Origin: Psychroserpens sp. Hel_I_66
Lineage (GTDB): Bacteria; Bacteroidota; Bacteroidia; Flavobacteriales; Flavobacteriaceae
Assembly: GCF_000799465.1 (NCBI RefSeq)
Contig: NZ_JUGU01000001.1
Span: 3,182,501-3,246,500, forward strand
Reading direction: 5' to 3'
Length of the DNA stretch: 64,000 bases
Shown: in pieces, positions 1 through 9,076 of the stretch
How positions within the stretch are numbered: the stretch's first letter is position 1
How the letters are laid out: the number at the start of each line of letters is the position of its first letter
Translations under genes and position numbers: made by a program
The notes under the pieces: model-generated
Databases searched by the model: none
What the model saw: only the letters and a program-made list of their open reading frames with translations
Told to the model about the DNA's origin: nothing

Positions 1-3000
1 CGTCACCACTACTAACAACTCCAAAAGAATCGATTGCACTAGAGCCATTAAATAGTTGAATAGCATCAGAGCTATTATTATCAAAATTTATGCCTCCAGC
101 ACCATCAAATGATTGATTAGGTAAAGAACCATTAAGACCATTTGCATAGGTATTACAAGATGTTGTACCAACACTAATAACATGAACTCCTCCAGGAGCT
201 AAACTACCGGTTAGGTTTGCTGTAAAAGATGGAGACGCACTTCCGTTATTGAAGATTCGAATGCTATAGTTTGTAAGGTTTATTGTATTAGTTGTACCGT
301 TAAAAACCTCTATCAGTGAAGAACTTCCAGTGTGGGCATCAGAAATTTCACTTATAAATAAATTTCCAGGCACGATTGATGACGTTGCAGTCTCGCAACC
401 ACCAATTGCATTGTCAATAATTGTAAAAGCGTTTGTTGAAGAACATCCAGTAGAAAATAAAACTTCTAGATTTCCATTTGTAGCACCTGCGGGAATTAAA
501 ACTACTAATTCCGTAGAACTTGTAGAAACGACAGTCATAGAAATGCCATTTATAGTAGCTGTAGCTCCTGTTAAATCATTAACTGAAGTTATGTTCACTT
601 CAGTATTTTCTGGACCTTCAACTGGCCAGATATTACTCGTTAAAACTGTAGAGCAGACTGCTGTGCCTTGAATATCGAATTCATACGGGTTTTCATTACT
701 ATCGGTATTTGCTATTCTCACAGTTGCTGTTCTCGTACCATCTGCAGATGGAAAAAACTGAATATTAAATGTTGTTGGTGTGCCATAAGTAACGCTTGCA
801 GCTGGTTGTATAGTCACAATAAAATCTCCTGCATTTGCACCAATAATCTCAACTCTTGGTGTTCCTGTTAGGTTTAAAACTGTAGCCCCAATGTTCTCTA
901 CGGAAAACGTCTTTACAGGGCCAGGAGAGCCTACGTTTGTAGATCCAAAAAGTGTATTATTTAAACCGTAAGGTGCATTAAACCCATTGGCGATAGAAAT
1001 ATTATTTCCTTTAATATTCATTTCTCCATTCACGGGTTGCACAATATTTATGGTGTAATCTTCTACTTCGCCATCAAAACCAGTTTGGCAAGGAGTTGTT
1101 GGAGTAAGATTATAAATAGTAGAAACCCTCATTCTAGTAGATGCTATAACAGCATTAGTAGGTATTTCTATAGCTAATGGACTTCCATCTGTAGAGCCAT
1201 TAGCAACGTTAAAAGCATTACCTAGTTCGTAATCTTCATTGGAGTCACTAAAGTCACCATCATTATTCCAATCAAACCATACCATTGTAGTAGTATTAAA
1301 ACTACCGTCAGTATTTACTCTAACATCTAAATTGTATATTTCTCCTAGAGTAACTGTTGTAGAAATTGATGTAAAGTCTGAATATGCAACATCTGTATTT
1401 GTATTTAGATTATTAATTGTATTAAAAACAACTCCTGTAGTACCTGTATCAAAAGAAGTATTTCCGAATGAATCACAATAAGTTAAAGATGGCACAGCAC
1501 AAACTTCAACACCTTCTGTCCAAGTGGTGCCTCTTCTTATAAAAACTTTAAAGCAATAACTTGTGCCATTTACAAGACCGTTTACAGAGTTAACACTTAC
1601 TGTTCCGGTTGTAGAATAAACAATACCGTTAGGTGTTGAATAATCAACATCTGTATTTGCATAAGTTCCTGTTGGAGTAAAAACAACTGGACCTTGATTT
1701 GCTACGATTATCAATTGGTCAAAACAAGATGTTGGTAATGGGTTATTCCAATTTAAGTTCACTTGGTTTGTTAAAGGTGTAGCGACTAAATTGGTGACAT
1801 CACCTTGGGCAGTTTCATTAGTAACTGTGCTTCCGTTAGTTCCTCCATTTGACCATCCAGTAAGAGTTTCGCCAACATAAGAATACACTGTGAAAGAATA
1901 ATTGTTATCTTCTGTTAAACCAGTTATTGTTGCAGTAGTTGCAGTTCCTTTATAGACCACTCGTCCTAAACTTGCTGGAGTAACAGGAGTTGCAGCAGAA
2001 AAATCTGAGTTAGCTGTATATGTATTGGCATCTGTTTTAGTACCTGCAGGATCTGTTCCTCCATCTAATGCAAAAATCATATAACCAGTTGGCGTTCCAG
2101 TTCCTGGCGCAGTCCAACTTAATGTAACGCTATCATCATCAAAACACCCTTGGACTGCTGTGACATTACTTGTAGCGGTATTTGTAAGTGTCAACGTCGC
2201 AGCACCAGAATTTACAGCACCACAAACATTTGTAACTACGCAACGGTATTGGTTATTGTGCATTGTTGCATTTGTAGCACCTGTATTGTAAGAGTTGGTT
2301 GTAGCACCTGTACCTCCTGTGACATTATTCCATCCAGTGCCTGTATTAACTTGCCATTGGTAGGTTGGTGTTGGTGTACCAGATGCTGTAACCGAGAATG
2401 TAGCTGCTGCTGGTATGACTCGCGTAGCATTATTTGGTTGGTTAGAAATTGTTGGTGCGGTGTTTATAACAACTCCATAACCTACTGCACCTGTAGACCA
2501 ACAAGATGTTGCGGTTAAAAATGTTCTTACATAATAAGTACCTGTTGTGGTTACATTGAGAGTGCCTGTTGCATTATTTGCAGTTGAGGTCCCTGTTGCA
2601 GTGGTTTGCCAGTAGTTTACTGTGCCTGGAAGCGCAGCTCCAGTATACGTTAATGTTGTTGAGTTACATGCAGGAGTTGTTCCTGTGATTGGACCTGTTG
2701 GGTCAAGAGGTGGTGTGCAAGATGCTGTTCCTTCTAATATAACGTTATCAAAAGCAGCGTAATCACTACCACCATTTTGACGACATTTTAAAACGAGATA
2801 AACATTTGAGGTTGCGTTATTAACATTATGAGTCAATGTTATCCAGCCACCAGTATTTCCATCCCAATTATCAACGTCAGCAACCATTATTCCGTCCTCC
2901 CAAACTTCATATCCTAAATCATCTCCTCCATCAAAGCCTATTATATAATAATCGAATGAGATAGTTACTCCTGTAAATGATGAAACATTATAACTTGGAA

Positions 3001-3274
3001 ACGTAATAGTTGCAAAACCTGTAGGTCCACAATCTCCATTTAAATCCTGAATACCCCAAAATTGACTTCCATTAGAAGGTGTTATTGAGCTTAACGCTGT
3101 GTCATAATCCCATTGATCTCCATTACCAGCATTACAGGGAGGAGTAGAAAACGATAATGGTGTCCACGTATCAGCTGCAGTTTCTTCAAAGCTATTGCTA
3201 ACAATTGTTTGCCCATAACCAGACAAAACAAGACACAAAAAAGTTATTAATAAAAGGGAGTAATTTTTTTTCAT
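1..3274 (-). CDS. Giant secreted multidomain adhesin-like protein (5' part only)
   Basis: The reading frame is open from an ATG at 3272-3274 to the window edge, giving about 1091 residues with the C-terminus missing. It begins with a Sec signal peptide (MKKNYSLLLIT, ending near SGYGQ). Then follow a jelly-roll domain of the choice-of-anchor J/MAM type (about 20-175), Ig-like repeats (about 190-350), fibronectin-III-like repeats (about 360-590), a GEVED domain ending in the motif GEVEDYTI (about 590-740), an ASPM/SPD-2/Hydin-like choice-of-anchor D domain (about 750-870), an IPT/TIG-like domain (about 870-960) and the start of a lamin-tail domain (FISEISDAHTGSSSLIEVFN, from about 975). Such architectures are typical of very large T9SS-exported surface proteins of Flavobacteriia; the sorting tail would lie outside the window. 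Role in adhesion or polymer binding is inferred. No member of the dispersed TTCCGAAG motif lies in it. Confidence 0.85.
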   Translation of the reverse strand, partial: MKKNYSLLLITFLCLVLSGYGQTIVSNSFEETAADTWTPLSFSTPPCNAGNGDQWDYDTALSSITPSNGSQFWGIQDLNGDCGPTGFATITFPSYNVSSFTGVTISFDYYIIGFDGGDDLGYEVWEDGIMVADVDNWDGNTGGWITLTHNVNNATSNVYLVLKCRQNGGSDYAAFDNVILEGTASCTPPLDPTGPITGTTPACNSTTLTYTGAALPGTVNYWQTTATGTSTANNATGTLNVTTTGTYYVRTFLTATSCWSTGAVGYGVVINTAPTISNQPNNATRVIPAAATFSVTASGTPTPTYQWQVNTGTGWNNVTGGTGATTNSYNTGATNATMHNNQYRCVVTNVCGAVNSGAATLTLTNTATSNVTAVQGCFDDDSVTLSWTAPGTGTPTGYMIFALDGGTDPAGTKTDANTYTANSDFSAATPVTPASLGRVVYKGTATTATITGLTEDNNYSFTVYSYVGETLTGWSNGGTNGSTVTNETAQGDVTNLVATPLTNQVNLNWNNPLPTSCFDQLIIVANQGPVVFTPTGTYANTDVDYSTPNGIVYSTTGTVSVNSVNGLVNGTSYCFKVFIRRGTTWTEGVEVCAVPSLTYCDSFGNTSFDTGTTGVVFNTINNLNTNTDVAYSDFTSISTTVTLGEIYNLDVRVNTDGSFNTTTMVWFDWNNDGDFSDSNEDYELGNAFNVANGSTDGSPLAIEIPTNAVIASTRMRVSTIYNLTPTTPCQTGFDGEVEDYTINIVQPVNGEMNIKGNNISIANGFNAPYGLNNTLFGSTNVGSPGPVKTFSVENIGATVLNLTGTPRVEIIGANAGDFIVTIQPAASVTYGTPTTFNIQFFPSADGTRTATVRIANTDSNENPYEFDIQGTAVCSTVLTSNIWPVEGPENTEVNITSVNDLTGATATINGISMTVVSTSSTELVVLIPAGATNGNLEVLFSTGCSSTNAFTIIDNAIGGCETATSSIVPGNLFISEISDAHTGSSSLIEVFNGTTNTINLTNYSIRIFNNGSASPSFTANLTGSLAPGGVHVISVGTTSCNTYANGLNGSLPNQSFDGAGGINFDNNSSDAIQLFNGSSAIDSFGVVSSGD

Positions 3275-3386
3275 AGGGATAATGGATTAATTTTGTTTGC
3301 AAAAACAAACGAACAAATATACTTTAATTTACGTAGAAATGAGGGCTTTGGATGTTTGGAGATATTAACAAAACGTTATTTTTAGA

Positions 3387-3863
3387 GTGAATAATCCCCA
3401 AAAAACGTATACTGTCGATGAAGCGCAAAAACGCTTAGAATCCTATTGTGCCTATCAAGAACGTTGTCATAAAGAAGTGACCCAAAAGTTGTATGATATG
3501 AAAATGATCCCAGAAGCTAGAGATCAAATTATCGTACACTTATTAAAGCACAACTTTTTAAATGAAGAACGTTTTGCCAAAGCGTTTGCACGAGGAAAAT
3601 TCAGAATAAAAAAATGGGGAAAACAACGCATCCAATTAGAGTTACGAAAAAAGGATATCAACAAAACCCTCATTACAATAGCTTTAAAAGAAATAAGTGA
3701 TAGCGATTACTATCAAACATTTCATGAACTGGCAGAAAAAAAAGTGGAAACCATACGAGAGACCAACGCTCAAAAAAAACGTAAAAAACTAGCAGATTAT
3801 CTATTTTACAGAGGTTGGGAAAGCCATTTGGTGTATGATAAAATACGAGAGTTGATTCCATAA
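3387..3863 (+). CDS. recX: RecX family regulatory protein
   Basis: 158 residues beginning at GTG; no ATG is available near the N-terminus. The protein is made of the three-helix repeats of RecX, with the conserved segments 'AYQERCHKEV', 'LLKHNFLNEERFAKAFARGK' and the C-terminal 'FYRGWESHLVYDKI'. RecX binds RecA filaments and modulates recombination and SOS signalling in the cytoplasm. It is monocistronic here, divergent from the giant adhesin gene and closed by a bidirectional terminator. Length is normal for Bacteroidota RecX. Family assignment is secure; the exact effect on RecA is not visible from sequence. Confidence 0.9.
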   Translation: MNNPQKTYTVDEAQKRLESYCAYQERCHKEVTQKLYDMKMIPEARDQIIVHLLKHNFLNEERFAKAFARGKFRIKKWGKQRIQLELRKKDINKTLITIALKEISDSDYYQTFHELAEKKVETIRETNAQKKRKKLADYLFYRGWESHLVYDKIRELIP

Positions 3864-3894
3864 AAAAAAGCACCTTAAAATTAAGATGCTTTTC
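3862..3894. terminator. Bidirectional terminator between recX and the outer-membrane protein gene
   Basis: A 9-bp stem (3869-3877 with 3882-3890, one G-U pair on the minus strand) has a short AT loop. It is flanked by an A-run on the left and a T-run on the right, so it can end transcription from both converging genes. Confidence 0.75.
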
Positions 3895-3915
3895 AATATA
3901 TGTTTTACTGAACTA

Positions 3916-4410
3916 TTATAAATTAAAACTAGCACCAATATTAACAGCAAATTGATTGTGGATGTAGTAACCAATATCCAATTCATCATTGCTATATTTT
4001 GCTAATGGGAATGTAGCTTCAGTATAAATTCCAAATCCATTTGTAAAGAAGTATCGCGCTCCTACATGACCACCAAAATTCTTTAAGCTTAAGCTCAAAC
4101 CTGGATATAGATCAAAATTCTCATCAATGTTTAGGACGTTTCCTAAGTTTGCATTAAAACGTGCTTTTAAATCAAAACGGTCTCCAAAGTCTGCATCTAA
4201 GCGATCGTCAATGCCTAAAGCATAAGCTGTAGAAATACCTACTGAAATGTTTTCACCTAAACCGTAATCATAACTCACATTAATTCCTGTAGCTTCATCT
4301 TGAATGTTAGCACCAACTTGAAATTTTTGATCTCCTTTGCCTTCATATGCCTGAGCATTAACAAATGAAACTGAAACCAATGCAATAAGTAACAATAATT
4401 TTTTCATCAT
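3916..4410 (-). CDS. Small outer-membrane beta-barrel-like protein
   Basis: 164 residues from the ATG at 4408-4410. A longer frame would need a TTG at 4431, and the ATG directly precedes a clear signal peptide (MMKKLLLLIALVSVSFVNAQ). The mature part alternates short amphipathic strands rich in Gly, Asn and aromatic residues ('VGANIQDEATGINVSYDYG', 'FGGHVGARYFFTNGFGIYTEA') and ends in a hydrophobic residue after 'AVNIGASFNL', as outer-membrane barrels do. It resembles the short Flavobacteriia family annotated as DUF6646, but I assign that name only tentatively. No function can be stated. Confidence 0.75.
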   Translation of the reverse strand: MMKKLLLLIALVSVSFVNAQAYEGKGDQKFQVGANIQDEATGINVSYDYGLGENISVGISTAYALGIDDRLDADFGDRFDLKARFNANLGNVLNIDENFDLYPGLSLSLKNFGGHVGARYFFTNGFGIYTEATFPLAKYSNDELDIGYYIHNQFAVNIGASFNL

Positions 4411-4461
4411 ATTTAATTTTAGAATGCGCAAATATAACTGTTTTGCACATTTGCTGGTTAT

Positions 4462-5322
4462 TTAAGTTGTTTTATTAGTTCTAATAATTGCTTGTTCATT
4501 TTTCCAATCTATCCAATTTTGTCCTTTAATACGTCGCATTACATTATCGTAATGGCGCATAAATAGAACGTTATAGATTGCTTTTCCCAAGTTTTTTGGA
4601 TGCCTCGCAATAGCGCGCAAACTCATTGAGAATCCTGGAGTTAAATATTTCATGTAATGCCAATAACCTTCTGGCATGTACAATACTTCACCGTGGTTTA
4701 ACTCACATTGCCATCCTTTTGCATTTTTAAGTGCAGGCCATTTATCAAAATCTGGATTTGAAAAATCAATATCCTCTCGCGTAATTAATGAATGCGGAAT
4801 TTTGTACAAATGCTCATTCTGCTGTTGGTCAAAAAGGATACATAGTTTTTTACCTTCAAAATGAAAATGGAAAATGTTTGCCAAATCAATATCGTAATGC
4901 ATAAAGGTATGCGAATTCGTACCTCCAAAAAAGAGCATTGGTAAGCTCTTCATCAATTTTAAACCAAAGTCTGGATAGGTGTAATCTTTTTGTAACTGCG
5001 GAATTTCCTTAAGTACATTCCAAAGAAAAATACGATATTTTGTAGGCTCCCTTTTTAAAAGATCTACATAATCGCTCATTTTCATTTTGGCGTGAGGCTC
5101 GTTAAAACCATCTTTATAATCTACAGGGCGATCGTCGTACAATGGTACAGTTTTGTCTCCTGCTATGTCCTTTATATAATCTAAGCTCCATTTATTATAT
5201 GCAGGCCAATCTTCAATAAAACGTTCAATTACCACAGGTTTTTGCGGTTTGAAATAGTGTTTTATAAAGTCTTCTTTCGTGATATTTTTAACACGAGGGA
5301 TATCTTGAAGATTGAGTTTCAA
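4462..5322 (-). CDS. JmjC/cupin-like Fe(II)/2-oxoglutarate oxygenase
   Basis: 286 residues of the cupin_8 (FIH-like JmjC) family. The iron-binding facial triad is visible as H142-x-D144 in 'FMHYDID' and H222 in 'YMPEGYWHYMKY'. The N-terminal 'KPVVIERFIEDWPAYNKW' is the usual family opening. Relatives hydroxylate amino-acid side chains of proteins, ribosomal or otherwise; the substrate here is unknown. The gene stands alone on the minus strand, 31 bases upstream of the barrel protein gene's tail side, with no operon partner that hints at a target. Confidence 0.85.
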   Translation of the reverse strand: MKLNLQDIPRVKNITKEDFIKHYFKPQKPVVIERFIEDWPAYNKWSLDYIKDIAGDKTVPLYDDRPVDYKDGFNEPHAKMKMSDYVDLLKREPTKYRIFLWNVLKEIPQLQKDYTYPDFGLKLMKSLPMLFFGGTNSHTFMHYDIDLANIFHFHFEGKKLCILFDQQQNEHLYKIPHSLITREDIDFSNPDFDKWPALKNAKGWQCELNHGEVLYMPEGYWHYMKYLTPGFSMSLRAIARHPKNLGKAIYNVLFMRHYDNVMRRIKGQNWIDWKNEQAIIRTNKTT

Positions 5323-5461
5323 ATATTAAAAAAATTTAGGCTTCAAAGTTAAGAAATCGTTACGAAACCAATTTAATTGTTTGTTAAAATTTATACGTTT
5401 AAAAAGGGATAACGGTTTTGGATTACTAACATTTCCGAAGAAATTATTTTAAAACACGTAT

Positions 5462-5779
5462 TTATGAATCCTTGTCCATCTTGTATTTACCAGAATTGGA
5501 TGCGATTAAAAGATAGGGTACGCCAATAATAATAGAAACAAATACAGCGTAAGATTCAATCTCTGGGTTATTGAGCCATTTTGAAACTCCAAATCCCAAA
5601 AGCATTAAAAGCGCCATACCAAACATAGCGTTTCTAAAAACGGTTGCAATGCCTTTAATATCATATTTTTTTTGGTCCTCTTTTGGCATGGTGTTGTAAC
5701 CAGCAATCAAAAAATAGAGTTTCCCATATTTGGTGAGAATCCCAAGAATAATAAAAATGGCTGCAATGGCGAGACTCAT
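5462..5779 (-). CDS. DUF3784 family small membrane protein
   Basis: 105 residues with three predicted membrane segments (about 2-20, 50-67, 76-93). It carries the family signature 'ILTKYGKLYFLIAGYNTMPKEDQKKYD' between the first two. The start codon directly abuts the bioB stop codon, so the two are probably co-translated. No activity is known for the family; linkage to bioB may be incidental. Confidence 0.8.
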   Translation of the reverse strand: MSLAIAAIFIILGILTKYGKLYFLIAGYNTMPKEDQKKYDIKGIATVFRNAMFGMALLMLLGFGVSKWLNNPEIESYAVFVSIIIGVPYLLIASNSGKYKMDKDS

Positions 5780-6874
5780 TTACTTAAGCACTTTAGCTTT
5801 TTGTTTGGCGTCTTCGTTACGTTCAATTTTGTGGTCGGGACGCGTCCATTTTGGTTTTTCGCCCAAAGCTTGAAACTGAGAATCATTAGCTTCTACAGTT
5901 GCTGGTTGCATTTTTTTGATGAATGGTTTTTGTGGATTTAAGCCTAATAGTTTAAACATTTCCATATCCTCACCAACATCTGGATTTGGAGTGGTCAATA
6001 ATTTATCACCTGCAAAAATAGAATTGGCACCAGCAAAGAAACACATGGCTTGGCCTTCGCGAGACATTTCGGTACGACCTGCACTTAAGCGCACTTGGGT
6101 TTCTGGCATTACAATTCTCGTCGTTGCCACCATGCGCACCATATCCCAAATAGAGACTGGTTTTTGATCTTCGAGAGGAGTACCTTCAACAGCAACAAGT
6201 GCGTTGATTGGAACCGATTCTGGTTGCGGATTCAAAGTCGCCAAAGCTACCAACATTCCTGCTCGATCTGCAATGTTTTCTCCCATACCAATAATTCCGC
6301 CAGAACACACCGTTACATTGGTTTTTCTAACATTATCAATGGTTTCTAAACGGTCTTCGTAACCACGAGTAGAGATGACTTCTTTATAATATTCTTCGGA
6401 AGAATCCAAGTTATGATTGTAAGCGTACAAGCCAGCTTCAGCAAGTCGTTGTGCCTGATTTTCGGTAATCATGCCGAGTGTGCAGCAGACTTCCATATCC
6501 AATTTATTTATGGTTCTCACCATTTCTAAAACCTGGTCAAATTCTTCGCCATCTTTCACATTTCGCCAAGCAGCTCCCATACAAACACGAGAACTCCCAG
6601 ATGATTTTGCACGCAACGCCTGTGCTTTAACTTGTTGCACAGTCATAAGGTCATTACCTTCAATATCGGCGTGATATCTAGCTGCTTGTGGGCAATAGCC
6701 ACAATCTTCTGGGCAACCACCGGTTTTTATAGATAAAAGCGTAGAAACCTGAACCGTATTGGGATCATGGTGCTCACGATGTATCGTTGCAGCATCATAC
6801 AAAAGCTCCATTAATGGTTTGTTATAAATCTCTAAAACTTCTTCTTTGGTCCAGTTGTGTTTTGTTTCGCTCAT
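5780..6874 (-). CDS. bioB: Biotin synthase
   Basis: 364-residue radical-SAM enzyme that inserts sulfur into dethiobiotin. The CxxxCxxC [4Fe-4S] motif is C54, C58, C61 ('GGCPEDCGYCPQ'). The conserved 'YNHNLDSSEEYY' segment and the C-terminal 'FFAGANSIFAGDKLLTT' are typical. It is separated from the other biotin genes by the NfeD/flotillin pair and a terminator. A TATTTTTG box (6879-6886, minus strand) ends only 4 bases before the ATG, suggesting its own promoter and a very short leader. One TTCCGAAG motif lies inside the gene. Confidence 0.97.
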   Translation of the reverse strand: MSETKHNWTKEEVLEIYNKPLMELLYDAATIHREHHDPNTVQVSTLLSIKTGGCPEDCGYCPQAARYHADIEGNDLMTVQQVKAQALRAKSSGSSRVCMGAAWRNVKDGEEFDQVLEMVRTINKLDMEVCCTLGMITENQAQRLAEAGLYAYNHNLDSSEEYYKEVISTRGYEDRLETIDNVRKTNVTVCSGGIIGMGENIADRAGMLVALATLNPQPESVPINALVAVEGTPLEDQKPVSIWDMVRMVATTRIVMPETQVRLSAGRTEMSREGQAMCFFAGANSIFAGDKLLTTPNPDVGEDMEMFKLLGLNPQKPFIKKMQPATVEANDSQFQALGEKPKWTRPDHKIERNEDAKQKAKVLK

Positions 6875-6878
6875 AAGT

Positions 6879-6886
6879 CAAAAATA
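6879..6886 (-). promoter_or_regulatory. TAnnTTTG -7 box in front of bioB
   Basis: Minus-strand TATTTTTG matches the Bacteroidota -7 consensus and ends four bases upstream of the bioB ATG. No good TTG -33 element lies at 17-19 bases upstream, so the call rests on the -7 box and position. Confidence 0.45.
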
Positions 6887-6954
6887 ATTTTTTTAATTCT
6901 GAAATTCTAAAAACTGAAGTGTAATTATGAATTGTTTTTTAACAATCTGAAATA

Positions 6955-6985
6955 AAAGAATCCGCTAACTAGCGGATTCTTTAAA
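6955..6985 (-). terminator. Terminator of the NfeD-flotillin transcript
   Basis: A perfect 12-bp stem (6955-6966 with 6971-6982, loop AACT) lies just past the flotillin stop codon and ends in T-rich sequence on the minus strand. Confidence 0.8.
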
Positions 6986-6986
6986 A

Positions 6987-8417
6987 TTAACTTTTATCAT
7001 CTTCTTTTTTCTTCGGAAGAATCTCAGCATCCTCATGATCCTTTTTATCTTTACCTTTAAGATACTCAGGTAAATCCATACCAGCCATATTAAACATTTC
7101 TTGAAGAGGTGGCACCGATTTGTACATACCTGATAAGAAATTCGCGGTAGATGATTTTCCATCTTCGCCACTTCCACCGTTTTCCCAAACGGTAACTTTA
7201 TCAATTTTAATATTTTTAATAGCGTCTGCTTGAAGTCTTACTAATTCTGGTAATTTATCTGCAATTAATAATAACACTGCATCACGACTGGAGTTTCCAG
7301 CTGCTTTTACAATTTGCTCCATACCAGCAGCTTGCTTGGTTAAGATTTCAAATTGACCTTGAGCTTCTGCTTGTGCTTTAAATAAGATCGCATCTGCTTC
7401 CCCTCTTGCTTTACGTCTAATGCGCTCAGCATCAGCCTCAGCATCAATTTCTACTTTACGTTTATCAATTTCCGCAGGGACAATAATATCTGCCATTTGA
7501 GATGAACGCTCACGCTCTGCTCTGGCAACTTCTGCTTGTTGCTCAGCAGCATAAGATTCTTCTAATGCTTTTGCGCTCTGTACTTTTTCTGAAGCGATTG
7601 CGACACGCTCAGCTTCTGCTTCACGTTGACGACGTAACGAATCTGAATTTGCAACTGCAATCTTCGCGGTATTTTCTCCTTCAACAGCTTGCGCATTTGC
7701 AGCAGCAACTTGAGATCTTTCGTCCTGTACAGCATTTGCTTCACCAATTGATCCATCTCTGGTTTTCTCAGCAACCGATTTACGTGCTGCGTTGATAGCA
7801 TGTGCTGCAGCTTCTTTACCAAGCGCCTCAATATATCCAGACTCATCAACGATATCTGTAATGTTTACGTTGATAAGTTTTAAACCAACTTTCTTTAATT
7901 CGGTTTCAACACTTTGAGAAATATTGGTCAAGAATTTATCTCGATCGTTGTTGATTTCTTCAATATCCATAGAAGCAACAACCAAACGCAATTGACCAAA
8001 AATAATTTCTTTTGCCAATTCCTGCACATCTTGTTGTCCTAAACCTAAAAGACGTTCTGCAGCATTTTGCATGACTCCAGGTTCAGTAGAAACACCAATA
8101 GTGAATCGAGACGGTACATTAACACGAATGTTTTGTTTTGATAAGGCATTTACCAGATTAACCTCAATTGAGATTGGTGTTAAGTCTAAAAATTCATAAT
8201 CCTGAAATACAGGCACGATAAAGGCTGCTCCACCGTGGATGCATTTTGCCGATTGTCCGCCACCTACTTTTCCGTAGACCACTAAAATACGGTCAGATGG
8301 ACAACGTTTATAGCGTTTGATTAAAATGATTAAAAAGACAAAGACAAATAATATTGCAGCCACTGCTGCAATAGGAAAGCCTAAATCAAAGCTTTGTAGT
8401 GTCACTAGGTAGTTCAT
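6987..8417 (-). CDS. Flotillin-like SPFH/Band 7 membrane scaffold protein
   Basis: 476 residues. A single N-terminal membrane segment (about 14-34) is followed by an SPFH domain (about 38-210). A long Ala/Glu-rich coiled-coil region ('AEQQAEVARAERERSS', 'AEADAERIRRKARGEADA') covers about 215-370, and the tail is charged. This is the YqiK/flotillin type that oligomerises at the inner membrane in ordered domains. The gene overlaps the upstream NfeD-like gene by 32 bases, the usual NfeD-flotillin pairing, so they form one unit. Substrate or cargo is unknown. Confidence 0.9.
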   Translation of the reverse strand: MNYLVTLQSFDLGFPIAAVAAILFVFVFLIILIKRYKRCPSDRILVVYGKVGGGQSAKCIHGGAAFIVPVFQDYEFLDLTPISIEVNLVNALSKQNIRVNVPSRFTIGVSTEPGVMQNAAERLLGLGQQDVQELAKEIIFGQLRLVVASMDIEEINNDRDKFLTNISQSVETELKKVGLKLINVNITDIVDESGYIEALGKEAAAHAINAARKSVAEKTRDGSIGEANAVQDERSQVAAANAQAVEGENTAKIAVANSDSLRRQREAEAERVAIASEKVQSAKALEESYAAEQQAEVARAERERSSQMADIIVPAEIDKRKVEIDAEADAERIRRKARGEADAILFKAQAEAQGQFEILTKQAAGMEQIVKAAGNSSRDAVLLLIADKLPELVRLQADAIKNIKIDKVTVWENGGSGEDGKSSTANFLSGMYKSVPPLQEMFNMAGMDLPEYLKGKDKKDHEDAEILPKKKEDDKS

Positions 8418-9018
8418 AGGTTTTAGTTTTAATTGGTTCTATAGGTTTTTTTGTTTGTTCTACTATTAAAATGCCATTACTGGTGACATCAACGACTTGT
8501 ATGATGGTGCCCGATTTTAATTCCATAAGTGAATCAGATAACGCTTCGAGTTCTCTTAATGTGCCTTGAACACTTACACTTACTTTACCCATACTTTCTC
8601 GGTTGGCACCAACGGGAAGATAGATTTCTCCAACTGCTCCAATGGCGTTTTTGTATTTTAAGGTTCCGCTATCTGCAAGTTTTTTCATTCCGTAGAACAT
8701 AGCAGCCATAATGCTCATCATTAACAATCCACATCCTAAAGCGGTAATAACGGTAACGGGTTTTGAAAATCCTGTATTGATGCAAGCAATTCCTATCCAT
8801 CCAAAAATGGTAAAAAAGCCAACAAGGTTTTTGAAGGTTATAAACTGAAAGCCAATTCCTGCATCACTTTCAATTTCAGAATCGATGCCATCAAAATCGT
8901 CTCCGCCATCCATTCCCAGAAACGTGGTAATGATAACAAAAACAAAAATTAAAGAGCCGAGAAGCGCAATAATCCAAAAGAATTGTGAGAATCCATCTAA
9001 AGCAGAAAACCATTCCAT
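8386..9018 (-). CDS. NfeD-like membrane protein with OB-fold tail
   Basis: 210 residues with membrane segments at about 12-34, 68-88 and 92-112. A C-terminal beta-rich OB-fold (about 120-195) includes 'IGAVGEIYLPVGANRESMGKV' and 'GTIIQVVDVTSNGILIVE'. NfeD proteins partner with flotillin-like SPFH proteins and are thought to help assemble or regulate them. The 32-base overlap with the flotillin gene supports a complex. Part of the protein resembles the OB-fold1 YqiJ type. Confidence 0.8.
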   Translation of the reverse strand: MEWFSALDGFSQFFWIIALLGSLIFVFVIITTFLGMDGGDDFDGIDSEIESDAGIGFQFITFKNLVGFFTIFGWIGIACINTGFSKPVTVITALGCGLLMMSIMAAMFYGMKKLADSGTLKYKNAIGAVGEIYLPVGANRESMGKVSVSVQGTLRELEALSDSLMELKSGTIIQVVDVTSNGILIVEQTKKPIEPIKTKTYELPSDTTKL

Positions 9019-9076
9019 AGTTAGTTAGTGTTAAAATTAATACTGTAATATAAGACGTTTAAACCTGCCTTACAAT

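Noticed and set aside
2150..2518. Open frame on the plus strand inside the giant adhesin region, coding a Cys/Ser-rich 122-residue peptide
   Set aside because: It is the shadow of the Thr/Gly-rich minus-strand adhesin; composition is unlike any protein and there is no start context.
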